A program made the position numbers and the translations under genes. The notes below the pieces were generated by a model, which had not been told where the DNA came from, made no database searches, and saw only the letters and a program-made list of their open reading frames with translations. A stretch of 64,000 nt of DNA from Lachnospiraceae bacterium UBA4364 (lineage in GTDB: Bacteria; Bacillota; Clostridia; Lachnospirales; Lachnospiraceae), in NCBI GenBank assembly GCA_002393955.1, contig DGSK01000037.1:56594-120593 (forward strand). Reading direction: 5' to 3'. This document shows, one piece after another, positions 1 to 8,986 of this stretch (position 1 is the first letter of the stretch; every line of letters starts with the position of its first letter).

Positions 1-1086
1 GCTATCTCACTGGGTGTGGGTGAGCCTGATTTTGATACGCCATGGCATGTAAGGGAAGAGGGTATATATTCCCTTGAAAAAGGCCGTACTTTTTATACAT
101 CCAATGCAGGACTTAAAGATCTCAAGAATGAGATATCCGCATATGTAAAGCGGAAACTCGGCGTTGTATATGATCCGGACAGTGAGGTGTTCGTTACTGT
201 TGGCGGATCGGAAGGCATAGATATGGCGCTTCGCGCCATGCTGGATCCCGGGGATGAGGTGCTTATACCGCAGCCCTGTTATGTTTCGTATGATCCCTGC
301 ACAGTGCTTGCAGGCGGTGTTCCCGTATTCATTAATCTTAAAGCAGAGAATGATTTCAGGCTGACCGCGGCAGAACTGGAAGAAGCCATAACGGAAAAGA
401 CCAAGCTTCTTATACTTCCGTTCCCTAATAATCCTACCGGAGCTGTACTGGAACGTAAGGATCTGGAAGAGATTGCCAAGGTAGTGGAAAAGCATGATAT
501 CTTTGTCCTTACGGATGAGATATACTGTGAGCTTTATTATAAAGATGATTATGCTTCCATCATACAGATGCCGGGCATGAAGGAGAGAACTGTATATATT
601 AACGGATTCTCCAAAGCATATGCCATGACAGGATGGAGGATGGGATATGTCTGTGCTCCGGCGGTGATCCTTAAGCAGATGCTTAAGATCCATCAGTTCG
701 CCATAATGTGTGCGCCGACCACATCACAGTATGCGGCCATAGAGGCACTGAAAAACGGTGATGAGGATGTGCGCATGATGCGTGATGCCTATAACCAGAG
801 GCGAAGGTATCTTATGCACGCTTTCAAGCAGATGGGGCTGCCCTGCTTTGAACCCTTTGGTGCTTTTTATGTATTCCCTTGCATAAAAGAATTCGGAATG
901 ACCTCCGAGGAATTTGCTACCAGACTTCTTGAGGAAGAGAAAGTGGCTGTAGTGCCTGGAACGGCTTTTGGCGACTGCGGGGAAGGGTATCTCAGAATAT
1001 CCTATGCCTATTCAATAGACAACCTGAAAGTTGCCATAGGCAGGATCGAGAGGTTTGTGGGCAGACTCAAAGATGAAAAGAAATGA
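1..1086 (+). CDS. PLP-dependent class I aminotransferase, 5' end outside window
   Basis: Fold-type I aminotransferase of the aspartate/aromatic (AspC/PatA-like) group. It should transfer an amino group between an amino acid and a 2-oxo acid in the cytoplasm; the substrate cannot be read from the sequence. The frame is open from base 1 and reads AISLGVGEPDFDTP, the usual start of the domain, so only a short N-terminal piece is missing. Visible motifs are NNPTG near base 430, TDEIY, and SKAYAMTGWRMGY with the PLP-binding lysine at 613-615. The GTG at 16 lies inside the conserved GEPDF motif and is not the real start. The gene ends at a TGA followed by a terminator. Confidence 0.9.
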   Translation, partial: AISLGVGEPDFDTPWHVREEGIYSLEKGRTFYTSNAGLKDLKNEISAYVKRKLGVVYDPDSEVFVTVGGSEGIDMALRAMLDPGDEVLIPQPCYVSYDPCTVLAGGVPVFINLKAENDFRLTAAELEEAITEKTKLLILPFPNNPTGAVLERKDLEEIAKVVEKHDIFVLTDEIYCELYYKDDYASIIQMPGMKERTVYINGFSKAYAMTGWRMGYVCAPAVILKQMLKIHQFAIMCAPTTSQYAAIEALKNGDEDVRMMRDAYNQRRRYLMHAFKQMGLPCFEPFGAFYVFPCIKEFGMTSEEFATRLLEEEKVAVVPGTAFGDCGEGYLRISYAYSIDNLKVAIGRIERFVGRLKDEKK

Positions 1087-1131
1087 TCGGTCAGATCAAT
1101 AGTAACAGGAAGAGATAGAGATTTATTTAAG

Positions 1132-1158
1132 AAAAGCGGCTTTTGACGGCCGCTTTTT
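1132..1158. terminator. Bidirectional intrinsic terminator between aminotransferase and trxB
   Basis: A nine-pair stem (1132-1140 with 1149-1157) around an eight-base loop runs into T-rich sequence on the plus strand. The A-run on its left also serves transcripts arriving from trxB on the minus strand. It lies between two convergent genes. Confidence 0.8.
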
Positions 1159-1232
1159 ATGCGCAATGATGGAGGTATGTGTACACCCTGCTGTTTATGT
1201 GAGAGTGTGACAGCATGTATATGTCATGATGT

Positions 1233-2138
1233 TTACCCACAGTATGCCACTGCTGCGAGGGCTGCCACTGCACCGTCTGCGGCAGCGGTGGTAAGCTGCC
1301 TTACTGATTTTGTGCGGCAGTCGCCGGCTGCAAATATGCCTTTTGTGGCAGTTCTGCAGTCCTCGCCGGCTGTGATGTATCCTTTTTCATCGAGAGTTAC
1401 AAAATCTGCAAAGGCTTTATTATCGGGGATCTGTCCGATTGCGATAAAAAGTCCTTCAATCTCCAGTTTGCTCTTATTATGGTTCAGCTTGTTTTCCAGC
1501 TCGATATATTCCAGGTCACCGTTACCGCCCAGGGCGGTGATGGTGGAGTTAAGTACAAATTCAACATTATCTTTTGCTTTTAGCTTTGCAACTTCTTTTG
1601 CGTCTGCTCTGAAAGTGTCGCGTCTGTGTATCAGATAGACCTTGCGGCAATAGTTTGAGAGGAAGAAGGCGTCTTCTATAGCTGTATTTCCGCCGCCGTT
1701 TACTGCCACGATGCTGTCTTTAAAGAAAGCGCCGTCGCAGGTGGCACAGTAGGATACTCCGCAGCCTGTAAATTCTTCTTCGTTTTCAAGGTCCAGATGT
1801 CTGTTTTTAGCGCCTGTGGCTAATATGATTGCAAGGCATTCCCTGTCGCCGGCAGTGGTGTGCAGAGTTTTTACCTTTCCTTCTTTGATTTCAAGCCCTG
1901 TCACTTTTGCGTTTTCTATCACAGCCCCAAGGCTCTCTGCCTGGTCCTTTAATCCGTTTGCAAACTCAAGGCCGGAGATATTTTTTATACCCGGGTAATT
2001 TTCTATTTCGGGGGTATTGATTATCTGTCCGCCGCAGTTGTCAGCTTCTATTACAAGGACATTCTTGCCGGCGCGCCTTGCATATATAGCGGCCGTAAGC
2101 CCTGCTGTACCGCCTCCGACTATGATTATATCTTTCAT
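1233..2138 (-). CDS. trxB: Thioredoxin reductase
   Basis: NADPH:thioredoxin disulfide oxidoreductase, a cytoplasmic FAD enzyme that keeps thioredoxin reduced. At 301 residues it has normal length. The FAD-binding GGGTAG is at residues 8-13, the redox-active CATC at 131-134, the NADPH-domain glycines (NGGGNTA) near 147-153, the NADPH-type HRRDTFRA after that, and the C-terminal FAD motif (GIFAAGDCR) near the end. The start at 2138 is chosen because AGGAGG lies six bases upstream; a longer frame to 2276 adds residues with no family resemblance. It is convergent with the aminotransferase and divergent from the YidC-like gene. Confidence 0.93.
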   Translation of the reverse strand: MKDIIIVGGGTAGLTAAIYARRAGKNVLVIEADNCGGQIINTPEIENYPGIKNISGLEFANGLKDQAESLGAVIENAKVTGLEIKEGKVKTLHTTAGDRECLAIILATGAKNRHLDLENEEEFTGCGVSYCATCDGAFFKDSIVAVNGGGNTAIEDAFFLSNYCRKVYLIHRRDTFRADAKEVAKLKAKDNVEFVLNSTITALGGNGDLEYIELENKLNHNKSKLEIEGLFIAIGQIPDNKAFADFVTLDEKGYITAGEDCRTATKGIFAAGDCRTKSVRQLTTAAADGAVAALAAVAYCG

Positions 2139-2456
2139 AAGATACCTCCTCGTAATCAATTCTAAATCATCCCATACCGGTATTTGATCCGTTATGCCCG
2201 CAAATATACTGTACCCCAAAAAACAACAGTTCAATTTTAACACAATTGTGCCATGGATAGGTATAAAAGTTGCCAAACAACCTAGGGTGTGGTAAAGTTG
2301 TTAACGCATGATTTTACAAAATAGGATAATTGTACCCTGATATGTACGAATAAAGTGCCGGTATCGTTTTAACTGCCTTTTTTAAGGCTTGCGGAATAGA
2401 ACGGAATGGGCTGTCGGTGGCGGGGCGTTTTAACAAGTAAATTTTAAGCAGCGGAG
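2139..2456. other. Divergent intergenic region between trxB and the YidC-like fusion gene
   Basis: These 318 bases must hold the promoters of two divergent genes. The trxB ribosome site (AGGAGG, minus strand) is at 2145-2150. A possible plus-strand promoter is TTGTTA near 2299 with TAGGAT about 18 bases further on, which is weak. No conserved RNA or further coding sequence was seen. Confidence 0.4.
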
Positions 2457-5177
2457 ATGTCTGATTTGCTTTACAATCTGATAATAAAACCTATTGAATA
2501 TCTTATAGAAACCATCTTCTGGGTAATGTATTCCTTTTTCGGCAATGCAGGCGTGGCTATTATTGCGGTGAGCCTTACGGTCAGCACACTGGTGCTCCCT
2601 CTTTACCTGCGCTCCGATGCCATACAGGAAAGCGAACAGAAAAAACAGAAAGCCATGGAAAAGTGGCTTAAGCATATCAGGAAGTTTTTCAAAGGTGACG
2701 AACGTTACATGATAGAGAACGCATATTACAGGGAGATGGATTACCGTCCGCTGTACGCGCTGCGCAGTGCATTTTCCCTTCTTCTGCAGATCCCGTTCTT
2801 TATCGCAGGATATCACTATCTGTCTACGCTTTCACTGCTTTCGGGGATTAGCTTCGGCCCCATAGCCGATCTGGGCAGGCCGGATGGACTGATAGCCCTC
2901 GGCGTGGCCCACATAAATCTTCTGCCAATACTTATGACAGTGATAAACTGTGTGTCCGGCTTTGTATATACAAGAGATCTTCCCCTGCGGGCAAAGCTGC
3001 AGATATATGTTCTGGCATCTGTTTTCCTGGTGCTTCTGTACCGGAGCCCGTCAGGTCTTGTCCTGTACTGGACCATGAACAATCTTTATTCATTGTGCAA
3101 AAATATAGTTATGAAGCATATAAAGAATCCGGCAGGGTTTCTCGGGATACTGCTTAGCGGTATTTCTGTGGCATTCGTCCTGTATCTTTTAATATCCGGC
3201 AAGATGTATAATTCATGGTTCGGAAGACAGGGACGGGATTATGAAGCTTTTCTCATATGGTTTGTGCTTATCTGTGTGTTTAATTCACCTCTTGTACTGT
3301 TTTTGTGGAAAAAGAAGCATACGGTAAAGCAGGATGGTACAGTGACGTCAAAGTCGCTTCCTGTGCTGTTAGAGATTGCGCTCGCACTGTTTTGCGGTGT
3401 GTATATCCCGCTGTCGGTGATATCCGCATCTCCGGTGGATTTTGTGAATGTCTATAATTATATGTCCCCACTTCACTATGTGTTTACCACGGGCGTGATG
3501 TTTGCCGGAGTATTCATCGTGTGGGGAGGCATTATTCTTTATATTTCCGATAAAAGGGGCAAGGACATATACAGCCTGATATTATTTGTGCTTCTCCTTA
3601 TGTTTATAGCAAACTTTATGCTGGTAAAGCCGGATATAGGTACTATTTCAAATGAGCTTTCCTTTGATCATATTCCGAAATACGGGAAAGTGCTGCGCGT
3701 AGCCAATCTTCTTATGGCCGGAGGCATTGCAGGGGCTTCGTTTGTTCTCTGGAAGTTTCGCAGGAACTGGATGAAATATATCGTCATTGTCGTTATACTT
3801 TCCCTGTTAGGAATATGCACAGTCAATATGTCGAAGACCGGAGCAGAATTAAAGCGTATAGTTGAAGTAAAAGAAGAAGCTGCGGCTGAAGCAGACCTTA
3901 CCATCCCGCTTTCAAAGGAAGGAAAAAATGTGGTGGTAATAATGCTGGACAGGGCGATAGGTGCATATATACCGTACCTGTTTGCTGAAAAGCCTGAGCT
4001 TAGAAATCAGTATGACGGTTTCGTATATTACCCCAATACGGTTTCATACGGGCAGACTACCAGTTATGGGTCGCCGGCCCTGTATGGAGGATATGATTAT
4101 TCGGCAGCGGCGCTTAATGCAAGGGATGATGTGAAGCTGCGGGATAAGCAGAACGAGGCGATAACACTGCTGCCGAGACTCCTGGGAGAGGAGGGCTACC
4201 GTGTGACTACCTGGGATCCGCCGTATGCTAACTACTGCATCCCGTCAGATCTGTCGGTTTTTGATGAATATCCATATGTAAATGCCGTAAATGTGGAGGG
4301 CAGATATACGCCTTCCATAGGGCAGGAAAATTATCTGGCAATGATAGAGAGGAATTTTTTCTTCTATAGCATTTTCAAAGTGGTGCCCGCCATGCTGCAG
4401 GACGAGGTTTATGACAGCGGCGAGTACATGGCAGCAGCGCCCCTGGCCGCAAACAATGATTTCCTGAAAGCGTGGGAAGTGCTGGAACACATGCCGGAGG
4501 TTACCGTTACCGAAGGCGTGACGGGAAATACCCTGTTTATGATGGATAACAATACTACCCACGCACCTGCCATACTCCAGCTCCCGGATTATACACCGGC
4601 AGAGACTGTTGATAATACCGGATTTGCAGGCTGGGATGAGAATCCGGTGCTTGACGGCAAAGTGCTGGATTACGGGACAGATAACCGAAAATACGGCATA
4701 TCCCATTATCACTGCAATATGGCGGCTATAATGTCTTTGGGTAGGTGGTTTGACAAACTCCGTGAGGAGGGAGTTTATGACAATACCAGGATAATAATCG
4801 TGGCAGACCACGGAAGGGCGTTAGGACAGTTTGAGGATATGCTTTTCCTTGAAGAGCTGGATGTGGAGGGCGTTAATGCCCTGTTTATGGTAAAGGATTT
4901 CGGGGCAACCGGCTTTGTTACGGATGATTCCTTTAAGACTAATGCAGAGACACCGGTAATGGCATTGGAGGGGCTGATCGAAGATCCTGTCAACCCGTAC
5001 ACGGGCAATGCCATTGTTTCACACAGTGGCGAAGGCGCGGATATTATATGCGCCATGGATACCAAAGTGCAGGGAAATGAGGATACCAGACTCTGGCCAT
5101 ATGATGCATTCTGGTATCATGTGGAGGATAATATCCTGGATCCGGAATGCTGGACGGAGATCTTTCCGGAGCAGTAG
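2457..5177 (+). CDS. YidC/Oxa1-like membrane domain fused to sulfatase/LtaS-like alkaline phosphatase-superfamily domain
   Basis: A 906-residue membrane protein in three parts. Residues 1 to about 215 resemble the YidC/Oxa1 insertase core, including LVLPLYLR with its arginine in a membrane helix and the conserved LLQIPFF segment. Residues about 225-455 add roughly seven more hydrophobic helices. Residues about 480-906 look like an extracytoplasmic sulfatase/lipoteichoic-acid-synthase-type domain: VVVIMLD near 498 (metal aspartate), a TSYGSPAL nucleophile region near 538, and IIIVADHGR near 783. The fused phosphotransferase or hydrolase presumably acts on a surface polymer, but its substrate is unknown. 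The ATG at 2457 has GGAG directly against it; the in-frame TTG at 2466 sits nine bases after that GGAG and gives the YidC-like start MLYNLII, so it may be the true start. Confidence 0.8.
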   Translation: MSDLLYNLIIKPIEYLIETIFWVMYSFFGNAGVAIIAVSLTVSTLVLPLYLRSDAIQESEQKKQKAMEKWLKHIRKFFKGDERYMIENAYYREMDYRPLYALRSAFSLLLQIPFFIAGYHYLSTLSLLSGISFGPIADLGRPDGLIALGVAHINLLPILMTVINCVSGFVYTRDLPLRAKLQIYVLASVFLVLLYRSPSGLVLYWTMNNLYSLCKNIVMKHIKNPAGFLGILLSGISVAFVLYLLISGKMYNSWFGRQGRDYEAFLIWFVLICVFNSPLVLFLWKKKHTVKQDGTVTSKSLPVLLEIALALFCGVYIPLSVISASPVDFVNVYNYMSPLHYVFTTGVMFAGVFIVWGGIILYISDKRGKDIYSLILFVLLLMFIANFMLVKPDIGTISNELSFDHIPKYGKVLRVANLLMAGGIAGASFVLWKFRRNWMKYIVIVVILSLLGICTVNMSKTGAELKRIVEVKEEAAAEADLTIPLSKEGKNVVVIMLDRAIGAYIPYLFAEKPELRNQYDGFVYYPNTVSYGQTTSYGSPALYGGYDYSAAALNARDDVKLRDKQNEAITLLPRLLGEEGYRVTTWDPPYANYCIPSDLSVFDEYPYVNAVNVEGRYTPSIGQENYLAMIERNFFFYSIFKVVPAMLQDEVYDSGEYMAAAPLAANNDFLKAWEVLEHMPEVTVTEGVTGNTLFMMDNNTTHAPAILQLPDYTPAETVDNTGFAGWDENPVLDGKVLDYGTDNRKYGISHYHCNMAAIMSLGRWFDKLREEGVYDNTRIIIVADHGRALGQFEDMLFLEELDVEGVNALFMVKDFGATGFVTDDSFKTNAETPVMALEGLIEDPVNPYTGNAIVSHSGEGADIICAMDTKVQGNEDTRLWPYDAFWYHVEDNILDPECWTEIFPEQ

Positions 5178-5221
5178 CATGTTATTTTGAGAAAAAAGTA
5201 TGTAAAGTCCATCGATACAGA

Positions 5222-5251
5222 TTGCGGGAAATCTTAAGATTGTGCTATAAT
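5222..5251 (+). promoter_or_regulatory. Sigma-70-type promoter of aspS-gatCAB
   Basis: TTGCGG at 5222-5227 and a perfect TATAAT at 5246-5251, 18 bases apart, sit about 37 bases before the aspS start. The spacer contains the perfect 12-base palindrome AATCTTAAGATT (5229-5240). Confidence 0.7.
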
Positions 5252-5288
5252 ATCATGTCAGATTTTGAACAGTACTCAGGAGGCGGTT

Positions 5289-7034
5289 ATGAGCGAACAG
5301 TACAGAACAGTCACATTAAATGAGATAGGTGAGGATAAGATCGGCCAGACAGTGAAGCTTGCAGGCTGGGTTGAGAATATAAGAGACCACGGCGGAGTGT
5401 CATTCATTGACCTTAGGGATATGTATGGCGTAGTGCAGGTAGTTATGCGTGATACTTCCATGCTGGAAGGCCTTACCAGAGAGGACTGTGTATCCATAGA
5501 AGGTCCTGTGGAAAAGAGGGATGAGGAAACCTATAATCCCAAGATCCCTTCGGGAACAGTCGAAGTGGAAGCAAAGAGCGTGACAGTGCTGGGCAAAGTA
5601 TACCGCCAGCTTCCTTTTGAAATAATGACATCCAAGGAGACTCGCGAGGATGTAAGGCTTAAGTACCGTTATCTTGATCTTCGTAACCAGAAGGTTAAGG
5701 ATAATATGATCTTCCGTTCGCAGGTAATAAGCTTCCTCAGGCAGAAAATGACAGAGCTTGGCTTCATGGAGATTCAGACTCCTATTCTCTGTGCATCTTC
5801 ACCGGAAGGTGCCCGCGATTATATAGTACCCTCCAGAAGATATAAGGGTAAGTTTTATGCACTTCCCCAGGCACCCCAGCAGTACAAGCAGCTTCTGATG
5901 GTGTCCGGATTTGATAAGTATTTCCAGATCGCTCCCTGCTTCAGGGATGAGGATGCAAGGGCAGACAGAAGCCCGGGAGAGTTCTACCAGCTCGATTTCG
6001 AGATGAGCTTTGCTACACAGGAAGATGTGTTCAAGGTAGGCGAGGAAGTGCTTACTGCTACATTCAGCAAGTTTGCCCCGGAAGGATACGAAGTTACACA
6101 GGCTCCTTACCCTGTCATTTCATATAAGCAGGCTATGCTGGAGTTCGGAACGGATAAGCCGGATCTTCGCAATCCTTTAAGGATAATAGATGTAACGGAC
6201 TTTTTCCAGAGATGCACATTCAAGCCCTTCCACGGAAAATGCGTGCGTGCGGTGAATGTACATCAGCAGATGTCAAAGGGCTTCCATGAAAAGCTGCTTA
6301 AGTTCGCTCAGTCCATAGGAATGGGCGGCCTTGGCTATCTGGAAGTGCAGGAAGATATGTCCTATAAGGGACCTATCGACAAGTTTATCCCCGATGATAT
6401 GAAGACTGAGATAAAGGATCTTGCAGGGCTTCAGGCCGGCGACACCATATTCTTTATCGCAGACAAGGAAAAGCAGGCAAGCCTTTATGCCGGCCAGATC
6501 CGCACAGAGCTTGGCGAGAGACTGGAGCTTATTGAAAAGAATGCGTACAGGTTCTGCTATATCAATGACTTCCCCATGTATGAGTATGATGAGGAAGAAA
6601 AGAAGATAGGCTTTACACACAATCCTTTCTCAATGCCCCAGGGTGGCCTGAAGGCGCTTGAGGAGCAGGATCCCCTGACCATACTTGCATACCAGTATGA
6701 TATAGTATGTAACGGCGTGGAGCTTTCATCCGGCGCCGTAAGAAATCATGACATGAAGATCATGGAAAAGGCATTTGAGATTGCAGGATATGACAAGGAT
6801 GTGCTCGCAGCAAAGTTTGGCGCACTCTACAACGCATTCCAGTTCGGTGCTCCGCCTCATGCAGGAATGGCACCGGGAGTGGACCGTATGATCATGCTGC
6901 TTAAGAATGAAGAGAATATCCGTGAGGTGATCCCTTTCCCTATGAGCGGCACTGCACAGGATCTTATGTGCGGCGCACCCGGAGAGGTTACGGAGCAGCA
7001 GCTCAGGGAAGTTCATATCAAGGTGCGTGACTGA
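5289..7034 (+). CDS. aspS: Aspartyl-tRNA synthetase
   Basis: Class IIb synthetase that charges tRNA with aspartate; 581 residues, normal for the bacterial type. The N-terminal OB fold holds WVENIRDHGGVSFIDLRD. Motif 2 is FRDEDARADRSPGEFYQLD, a GAD-type insertion covers roughly residues 290-410, and motif 3 is GVDRMIML near the end. The start at 5289 has AGGAGG at 5278-5283; an upstream in-frame codon at 5265 lacks one. The gene is directly followed by gatC, gatA and gatB. That suggests the enzyme may be non-discriminating, charging tRNA-Asn with aspartate for GatCAB to amidate; this is inferred from context, not shown by the sequence. Confidence 0.96.
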   Translation: MSEQYRTVTLNEIGEDKIGQTVKLAGWVENIRDHGGVSFIDLRDMYGVVQVVMRDTSMLEGLTREDCVSIEGPVEKRDEETYNPKIPSGTVEVEAKSVTVLGKVYRQLPFEIMTSKETREDVRLKYRYLDLRNQKVKDNMIFRSQVISFLRQKMTELGFMEIQTPILCASSPEGARDYIVPSRRYKGKFYALPQAPQQYKQLLMVSGFDKYFQIAPCFRDEDARADRSPGEFYQLDFEMSFATQEDVFKVGEEVLTATFSKFAPEGYEVTQAPYPVISYKQAMLEFGTDKPDLRNPLRIIDVTDFFQRCTFKPFHGKCVRAVNVHQQMSKGFHEKLLKFAQSIGMGGLGYLEVQEDMSYKGPIDKFIPDDMKTEIKDLAGLQAGDTIFFIADKEKQASLYAGQIRTELGERLELIEKNAYRFCYINDFPMYEYDEEEKKIGFTHNPFSMPQGGLKALEEQDPLTILAYQYDIVCNGVELSSGAVRNHDMKIMEKAFEIAGYDKDVLAAKFGALYNAFQFGAPPHAGMAPGVDRMIMLLKNEENIREVIPFPMSGTAQDLMCGAPGEVTEQQLREVHIKVRD

Positions 7035-7064
7035 TACGTGATCCCTGTTTGTGGAGGAAACAAA

Positions 7065-7358
7065 ATGGCTAATGTCATAAGTGATGAGACAATAGAATAT
7101 GTGGGTATACTTTCCAAGCTTAAGCTGGATGACGAGCAGAAGGAACAGGCCAAGAAGGATCTGGCTCAGATGCTCGATTATATAGACCAGCTTGGGGAAC
7201 TTGATACGGAGGGCGTGGAGCCCATGACTCATGTGCATCCATTTACGAACCGTTTCAGGGAGGATGAGGTCACGAACGGTGATGACAGGGAGAATATCCT
7301 TAAAAATGCACCGGAGGAAAAAGACGGAAGCTTTGTTGTTCCAAGGACATTTGACTAA
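7065..7358 (+). CDS. gatC: Asp-tRNA(Asn)/Glu-tRNA(Gln) amidotransferase subunit C
   Basis: Small stabilising subunit of GatCAB, which converts misacylated Asp-tRNA(Asn) or Glu-tRNA(Gln) to the correct amide. It is 97 residues, typical. The helical N-terminus (SKLKLDDEQKEQ) and the conserved PMTHV segment followed by FREDEV are visible. GGAGG at 7053-7057 is seven bases before ATG 7065. It follows aspS by 30 bases and is separated from gatA by an unusual hairpin-rich spacer. Confidence 0.93.
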   Translation: MANVISDETIEYVGILSKLKLDDEQKEQAKKDLAQMLDYIDQLGELDTEGVEPMTHVHPFTNRFREDEVTNGDDRENILKNAPEEKDGSFVVPRTFD

Positions 7359-7381
7359 AAGCAGCTCTACAGGTGACTAGT

Positions 7382-7474
7382 GTGAAAATTTGCTCTGAAA
7401 GAGCTGATTTTTCACCGGCGATTTGTGTCGAGCCCAAATCGCCCGATCGCAGCGGCAAATCTGTTATTTGCCGC
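7382..7474. repeat. Three consecutive hairpins in the gatC-gatA spacer
   Basis: Three stem-loops in a row. The first is 7382-7388 with 7409-7415, with an inner GCTCT/AGAGC stem at 7392-7404. The second is a perfect 9-bp stem, 7417-7425 with 7435-7443. The third is a perfect 9-bp stem, 7452-7460 with 7466-7474. None has a T-run, so they do not look like terminators. They may be an intergenic palindromic repeat or an RNA element that sets the gatC:gatA ratio or mRNA stability. Confidence 0.7.
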
Positions 7475-7512
7475 GCGTGCCTCACACAAAGTGCTCGGCA
7501 TGAAGGACTACT

Positions 7513-8964
7513 ATGGAAAAGAAGTTAAATGAGCTCTCGGCGGTAGAGCTCGGGAAAAAGATCAGTGCCGGTGAAGTAAGCGTTAAGGAAGCCCTTGATG
7601 CTTCTTTTGCTGCTATTGATGAAAAAGATGGCGAGATACATGCGTATCTTGAGATTAACAGGGAGAAGGCATACGGAAGGGCTGAAGACATACAGAAGCG
7701 TATAAGTGACGGCTCCTTAAAACATCCCCTTGCGGGCGTTCCCGTAGCAATAAAGGATAATATGTGCACGGAGGGGATAAAGACCACCTGTGCATCAAAG
7801 ATACTTTATAATTTTGTACCGACATTTTCGTCGACGGCGGTTGAAAATCTTGAAGAGGCAGGTGCCATAGTTATCGGCAAGACCAATATGGATGAGTTTG
7901 CCATGGGTTCAACCACCGAGACATCTGCTTTCGGTGTCACAAAGAATCCCAGGAATACCGCTCATGTTCCCGGCGGGTCGTCGGGCGGTTCTGCAGCGGC
8001 GGTTGCAGCAGATGAGTGTTCGTGTGCCCTGGGTTCTGATACAGGAGGATCCATCAGACAGCCTGCCGGGTATTGCGGCGTTGTGGGAATGAAGCCCACT
8101 TACGGAACCGTTTCCAGATACGGACTGATAGCATATGGCTCATCTTTAGACCAGATAGGTCCTATCACAAAGGATGTGACAGATACCGCAGTCATGCTGG
8201 AGACCATTTCCTCATATGACAAAAAGGACTCAACTTCAGTTGACCGTGATGATACAAATTTCACATCTGCATTGATAGAAGATGTGGCAGGGATGAAGAT
8301 AGGAGTTCCCCGTGATTATTTCGGAGAAGGTCTTGATCCGGAAGTTTCCGCTGCAGTGAAAAAAGCTGCAGATGACCTGAAGGCAGCAGGGGCTATAGTG
8401 GAGGAATTCGACTTAAGCCTGGTAAAATATGCGATCCCTGCTTACTACACCATAGCTGATGCTGAGGCAAGCTCGAACCTTGAGAGATTCGACGGTATAA
8501 AGTACGGCTACAGGGCAGAGGATTTTAAGGATCTCCACGACCTGTACAAGAAGACGCGGTCGGAAGGTTTCGGACCTGAGGTGCAGAGGCGTATAATGCT
8601 TGGATCCTTTGTGCTTTCATCCGGTTATTATGATGCTTATTATCTTAAGGCACTTAAGGTAAAGGCTCTTATTAAGAAAGCTTTTGATGATGCATTTTCA
8701 AAATATGATATGATACTTGGACCGGTGGCGCCTACAAGTGCACCTGAGCTTGGAAAGAGTTTATCGGATCCTTTAAGCATGTATCTTGGAGACATTTATA
8801 CGATATCGGTAAATCTGGCGGGACTTCCCGGAATCTGCCTGCCCTGCGGCAGGGATTCAAAGGGGCTGCCCATCGGCCTGCAGCTGATAGGCGACTGCTT
8901 TAAGGACAGTACGCTTATACAGGCTGCATATACTTATGAGAAGATACGTGGCGAGTTTGCCTGA
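7513..8964 (+). CDS. gatA: Asp/Glu-tRNA amidotransferase subunit A (glutaminase)
   Basis: Amidase-signature subunit that hydrolyses glutamine and passes ammonia to GatB. It is 483 residues, typical. The Ser-cisSer-Lys triad is intact: K81 in VAIKDN, S156 in PGGSSGG and S180 in SDTGGSIRQP. The start ATG 7513 has AAGGA five bases upstream. It follows gatC after a 154-base spacer and precedes gatB by 22 bases. Confidence 0.96.
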   Translation: MEKKLNELSAVELGKKISAGEVSVKEALDASFAAIDEKDGEIHAYLEINREKAYGRAEDIQKRISDGSLKHPLAGVPVAIKDNMCTEGIKTTCASKILYNFVPTFSSTAVENLEEAGAIVIGKTNMDEFAMGSTTETSAFGVTKNPRNTAHVPGGSSGGSAAAVAADECSCALGSDTGGSIRQPAGYCGVVGMKPTYGTVSRYGLIAYGSSLDQIGPITKDVTDTAVMLETISSYDKKDSTSVDRDDTNFTSALIEDVAGMKIGVPRDYFGEGLDPEVSAAVKKAADDLKAAGAIVEEFDLSLVKYAIPAYYTIADAEASSNLERFDGIKYGYRAEDFKDLHDLYKKTRSEGFGPEVQRRIMLGSFVLSSGYYDAYYLKALKVKALIKKAFDDAFSKYDMILGPVAPTSAPELGKSLSDPLSMYLGDIYTISVNLAGLPGICLPCGRDSKGLPIGLQLIGDCFKDSTLIQAAYTYEKIRGEFA

Positions 8965-8986
8965 TCTAAACGTGAGGTGACTTAGA

